From Smittium mucronatum (Eukaryota > Kickxellomycota > Harpellomycetes > Harpellales > Legeriomycetaceae): a DNA stretch of 25,839 bases. The stretch covers positions 1 to 25,839 of the forward strand of contig LSSL01002185.1 of NCBI GenBank assembly GCA_001953115.1, in the 5' to 3' direction. The notes under the pieces were generated by a model. The model worked only from the letters and a program-made list of their open reading frames with translations. It was not told the DNA's origin and did not search any database. Positions 22,103-25,839 of the stretch are shown here, in pieces; position 1 is the stretch's first letter; each line of letters opens with the position of its first letter. The translations under genes were made by a program, and so were the position numbers.

Positions 22103-22826
22103 CTGAAATCAAATCATTAATTTGTATCAAAGAAACATTATTTTGGCATTTTATTGAAAATTATAGCTTTTATCTTTTTTAATTATGAAATTTCTTTAGA
22201 CATAACAATTATGGTATATTTAAACAGACTAAGGAAAAATATAATTTAAATGTGATAATCCTTAGAAAAGACATGATTATTCAGAATAATGATAACTATT
22301 TTGTAGTTAGTATTGTATATCATTAAATGAAATTATTTATACTCATCATTATTAAGTTTTGATTATAATAATTATAAGTTGATAAAAAAATGCGCCTATA
22401 ATTAAGAAAATATTTTATATATATAAGAGAGTATTTAAAAGAAGAATATTCTTTATTCAATTTTTACTACTTTCTTACTTAAAAAATCCGATAAAAGTAA
22501 AAGTGATAATTTATTGCGAAATTCAAAATTTTATTTTAGAGTCTAATAATATTTTGTATGTTAATATAAATAATTAGCGACAATATGTTTTATACGTTGT
22601 ATTTTTTAAAGAATATATATAAATATGTTTATAATATGGTAAACTTACAATAAAATATTAAAAAAATTTAATAAAAAACAAAGTATATTTATTAGTTCAT
22701 AGAATTTTAAAATTAAGTGTATTTATCATAAAAAAAATATTCCATTAAATGGTGATCAAAATTATTATTTGGATCTAATAATGATTTTTTTTTCGAGAAA
22801 AAAGTAAAATTTTAAAAATCAGCGCT

Positions 22827-23493
22827 CCGAAAAAATATTCTTTTAAGCCAATCTCTGTCATTAAGTAAAAAGAACTTTTATTTATCGTTTTCAAGTTTAA
22901 TTTTTGGGTTAAATTCCAGTTTATGGCAAAAAATGATATAGATGCTTCGAAATAATTTTAGAAAAGTTATTCGAAAATTTCATATATAAATAAATTCTAA
23001 AAATGTTAATTATTCTGACCAGAATTGGTATTGTTTTAAATTACATATCAAAATTATTATGAATAAAAATAGTTAAAATTTTTAATGTACACCAAATATT
23101 ATCTAATTTCTGAAATTATATTGAAGCATTGGAAATTTAATTTTTATGTTTTAGTTGATATTAAACTTTGAGTCATAACTAGCAGGGAAAAAACACATAG
23201 GTTATTTATATTAATAAAATTATCTCATATTAACATGAAAATTTCGTATTGATAAGAGTGCGGATCTTAAAAATCATTCTCTGATAAAAAAAATTATAAC
23301 AATATTATCAGAAAATAATAAAGAAAATATAATTTCGAATTTTTTTAGCAAAAATTAACATAAAAATACTTAATAACATAAAAATACAATTTTTAAAGCT
23401 TTTAAAATGCTTTTTCGGTCAATTTCAAAAAAAAATTGTTTATTTTAAGAAAATCTCTTTTTAATCGACAACTAATAATACTTGAATTTTACT
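22827..23493 (+). repeat. Left arm of a large inverted repeat (at least 667 bp)
   Basis: This arm is the reverse complement of 25173-25839. I compared the arms line by line: position pairs sum to 48666 throughout, meaning no net insertion or deletion. I found one mismatch (A at 23009 against A at 25657). Identity stops at 23494, where bases diverge at once. The arm is A/T-rich and non-coding. Its outer limit is unknown, because the partner arm reaches the window edge. Confidence 0.97.
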
Positions 23494-25172
23494 GTTTCTA
23501 AAAAATTATTTTAGAAATAAAAAAAATTGTTGAAACTTAAGATTTTTTATTTTTTCAAATGCTTTTTTATACTTTTTTCAAAAATCCACACAGTTACCAC
23601 GGTTTTTTCTCTTAATTTCAGCAGTTATACTGTTAAAAATGCTTGATAAACATTTTATTTCAACCTATTTGGTCTGTTAAAACCTTTTTTAAACAAATTC
23701 TTGTGCAAAAAATTATTTTTAAAAAAAAAACACATTTTAGTTTTGAATTAATAAACGGTTTTATTTTTTTATCTTTGCCTCAATGTTTTGCGAAAAAAAA
23801 TTTATTAGAAAAGATAAATCATTGTTTATTTATTTAAAAACGATTAACAAAGTTTAAATTGTTCATATCAAAATCTAATCAATTTTTAAACATAAAATAT
23901 AATATAGTTAATATTTTTTGACAAATTTTTTAATAGATTTATTAGTCCCTTTATTTAATTTCACTTACAGATTTAAACAGTTTTATCTTAAATTATTTTT
24001 TTATATGCGATACCCCTTATCGATTTTATTCGCCATACTCATTTTATTTATCAAATTATATCCCTTTTTTTTGAGTCTCGAAATAATTTATATTAAATTT
24101 CTAATGTTATGTCAAAGATTGACTGTTCCACGAAATAAGCGCTAAAAGCTTAGTCAATATATTTGGTTAAAAAAATAACTAAGAAAAATATTAAAAACTA
24201 ATCTAAAAAATATATATTTTAATACGATTGTAACGACATGGTGTAATTTTATTTTTCTAGGATAAAAAAAATGAGTTTTATATTAGAAAACTTATCTTAT
24301 GCAAAAATTTTACTGAATCCTAAATTCTATTAACACATTATTAAAAAAAATATTAAAATAATAATTTTTCGCAAGTAATATAAACCTCACTTTTATATAT
24401 CGTTTTAAAAATACGTTTATATTTTAGAATTTATCTTCATTTTTTTGAAATATGACCTTGAAAAAAATATGTTAGATTTGAATTTATGGGATTTTTAAAA
24501 AGTAATAAACAACATAAAACAGTAAAAAAACTTTTTATATATTAAATTGAAAAATCTCTTACCATTATTGATTATGCATTTTTGTATTAATTATCAAATT
24601 TTAAATAATAAACACCTTTTTCGAAAATTTTATTTTGGTTTTTAAATATTTAATTGTGATGTTAAACAAAAAAACTGTCTATTTGCTTACACCTTGGAAT
24701 ATTTATATAAATATGATACATGAAAAATTATCAATTTCTATTTTCTAAATTTAATTTTTCCATAAACACCCATTATTTATTATTTAAATTTAGCATTTTC
24801 TCTTTTTTAATTAATTTAATTTCCACAACTAATATTATATTTTAGAATTTAAATATCAATTATTGATTAGATTATCTGATTTAATGAACTCACTTTTATA
24901 AATTTTGTTCAAGATAGGTTTTACAGTTATCAAAATTCATATAACTCTCCAAAAGTATAAAAATTTTTCAAAAATCTAAATAATCCTATTTTTAGAATAA
25001 TGAATAAGTGAGATTGTATCTTTTGATAAAAATATCCTCCATTTTTAACTGAATTATCATCGAGAGAATAATTTTACCATTCTAAAATCTAATTAGACTT
25101 TTAAATATTTATTTTTCATAAATACACACCATTATTTTTTTCATCAATTTCTATCTACATTTTATTTAAAAT
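23494..25172. other. 1679-bp spacer between the inverted-repeat arms
   Basis: The spacer is unique A/T-rich DNA. The longest frames are a 64-codon run at 23643-23837 (no ATG) and a 75-codon run at 23918-24145 (starting at TTG, no upstream ATG) with a hydrophobic middle. Both lengths are within chance, and F, L and I codons come automatically from T-rich DNA. A good splice-acceptor-like tract (TTTTTTCTCTTAATTTCAG) ends at 23621. If the arms are terminal repeats of a mobile element, this spacer is its whole inside and it carries no recognisable transposase. Confidence 0.6.
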
Positions 25173-25839
25173 AGTAAAATTCAAGTATTATTAGTTGTCG
25201 ATTAAAAAGAGATTTTCTTAAAATAAACAATTTTTTTTTGAAATTGACCGAAAAAGCATTTTAAAAGCTTTAAAAATTGTATTTTTATGTTATTAAGTAT
25301 TTTTATGTTAATTTTTGCTAAAAAAATTCGAAATTATATTTTCTTTATTATTTTCTGATAATATTGTTATAATTTTTTTTATCAGAGAATGATTTTTAAG
25401 ATCCGCACTCTTATCAATACGAAATTTTCATGTTAATATGAGATAATTTTATTAATATAAATAACCTATGTGTTTTTTCCCTGCTAGTTATGACTCAAAG
25501 TTTAATATCAACTAAAACATAAAAATTAAATTTCCAATGCTTCAATATAATTTCAGAAATTAGATAATATTTGGTGTACATTAAAAATTTTAACTATTTT
25601 TATTCATAATAATTTTGATATGTAATTTAAAACAATACCAATTCTGGTCAGAATAAATAACATTTTTAGAATTTATTTATATATGAAATTTTCGAATAAC
25701 TTTTCTAAAATTATTTCGAAGCATCTATATCATTTTTTGCCATAAACTGGAATTTAACCCAAAAATTAAACTTGAAAACGATAAATAAAAGTTCTTTTTA
25801 CTTAATGACAGAGATTGGCTTAAAAGAATATTTTTTCGG
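25173..25839 (-). repeat. Right arm of the large inverted repeat
   Basis: This is the reverse complement of 22827-23493 with a single mismatch at 25657. The match continues to the last base of the window, so the arm is probably cut by the window end. If transcribed through, the two arms would form a dsRNA stem of about 667 bp with a 1.7-kb loop. Confidence 0.97.

Larger units (their letters stand above)
19506..22826. other. A/T-rich stretch without a firm gene
   Basis: About 3.3 kb has the general A/T-rich composition. It holds one 46-codon ORF (20627-20767), a pyrimidine-rich patch around 20740-20890, and the GC-rich microexon-like block at 22079-22102. No RNA gene, promoter or satellite was found. 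Confidence 0.6.

Noticed and set aside
23643..24145. Two plus-strand frames in the spacer, one with a membrane-like middle
   Set aside because: Both need a TTG start. Hydrophobic residues follow automatically from T-rich DNA, and lengths of 64 and 75 codons are expected by chance.
24755..25138. Imperfect direct repeat in the spacer (CATAAACACCCATTATTT and CATAAATACACACCATTATT)
   Set aside because: It is short, with gaps, and made mostly of A/T. The similarity does not extend into the flanks.

Overview
This window looks like non-coding nuclear DNA from an AT-rich eukaryote, more likely an invertebrate or a protist than a prokaryote. The evidence is indirect. Long stretches have about 12-22% GC (counted on sample lines), with many A/T runs of 8-12 bases. 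There are no stretches of back-to-back genes, no ribosome-binding-site/operon layout, no recognisable tRNA or rRNA, and no organellar genes. Small inverted-repeat elements with target-site duplications are present. I could not assign a taxon, and I could not name any protein in the window.

Layout. (1) Positions 1-1930 are less AT-rich (about 30-34% GC). They start inside a 51-bp tandem repeat whose fourth copy is split by a ~208-bp MITE-like element with a 9-bp target duplication. A second member of the same element family lies at 1715-1918 between 12-bp direct repeats. (2) Positions 1931-10240 are a gene-poor A/T plain, with one small coding-like island on the minus strand (6245-6715). (3) Positions 10240-11060 are the clearest compositional break. 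The part 10269-10799 (minus strand) reaches about 42-48% GC on sampled lines. It carries a reading frame of 91 codons, one in-frame TAG, then 84 more codons in the same frame, with a 13-C run inside the second part. It looks like a decayed gene, captured sequence or retained exon of unknown identity. (4) Positions 11060-22826 are again A/T plain, with a few hairpins, short tandem repeats, very short ORFs no longer than chance predicts, and one striking microexon-like sequence at 22079-22102. (5) The right end holds a large, almost perfect inverted repeat: 22827-23493 against 25173-25839, 667 bp per arm with one mismatch and no indel, around a 1679-bp spacer. The right arm runs off the window, so the repeat may be longer.

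How the parts relate. I see no operon or pathway. In DNA this AT-rich, several ORFs of 45-75 codons are expected by chance, so most small ORFs here should not be read as genes. The best-supported biology is repeat biology: a minisatellite, a MITE family caught nested inside it, and a young or homogenised long inverted repeat that could be a transposon with long terminal inverted repeats, a hairpin-RNA locus or an assembly artefact. The best candidate for something undescribed is the interrupted 10.3-11.0 kb frame.
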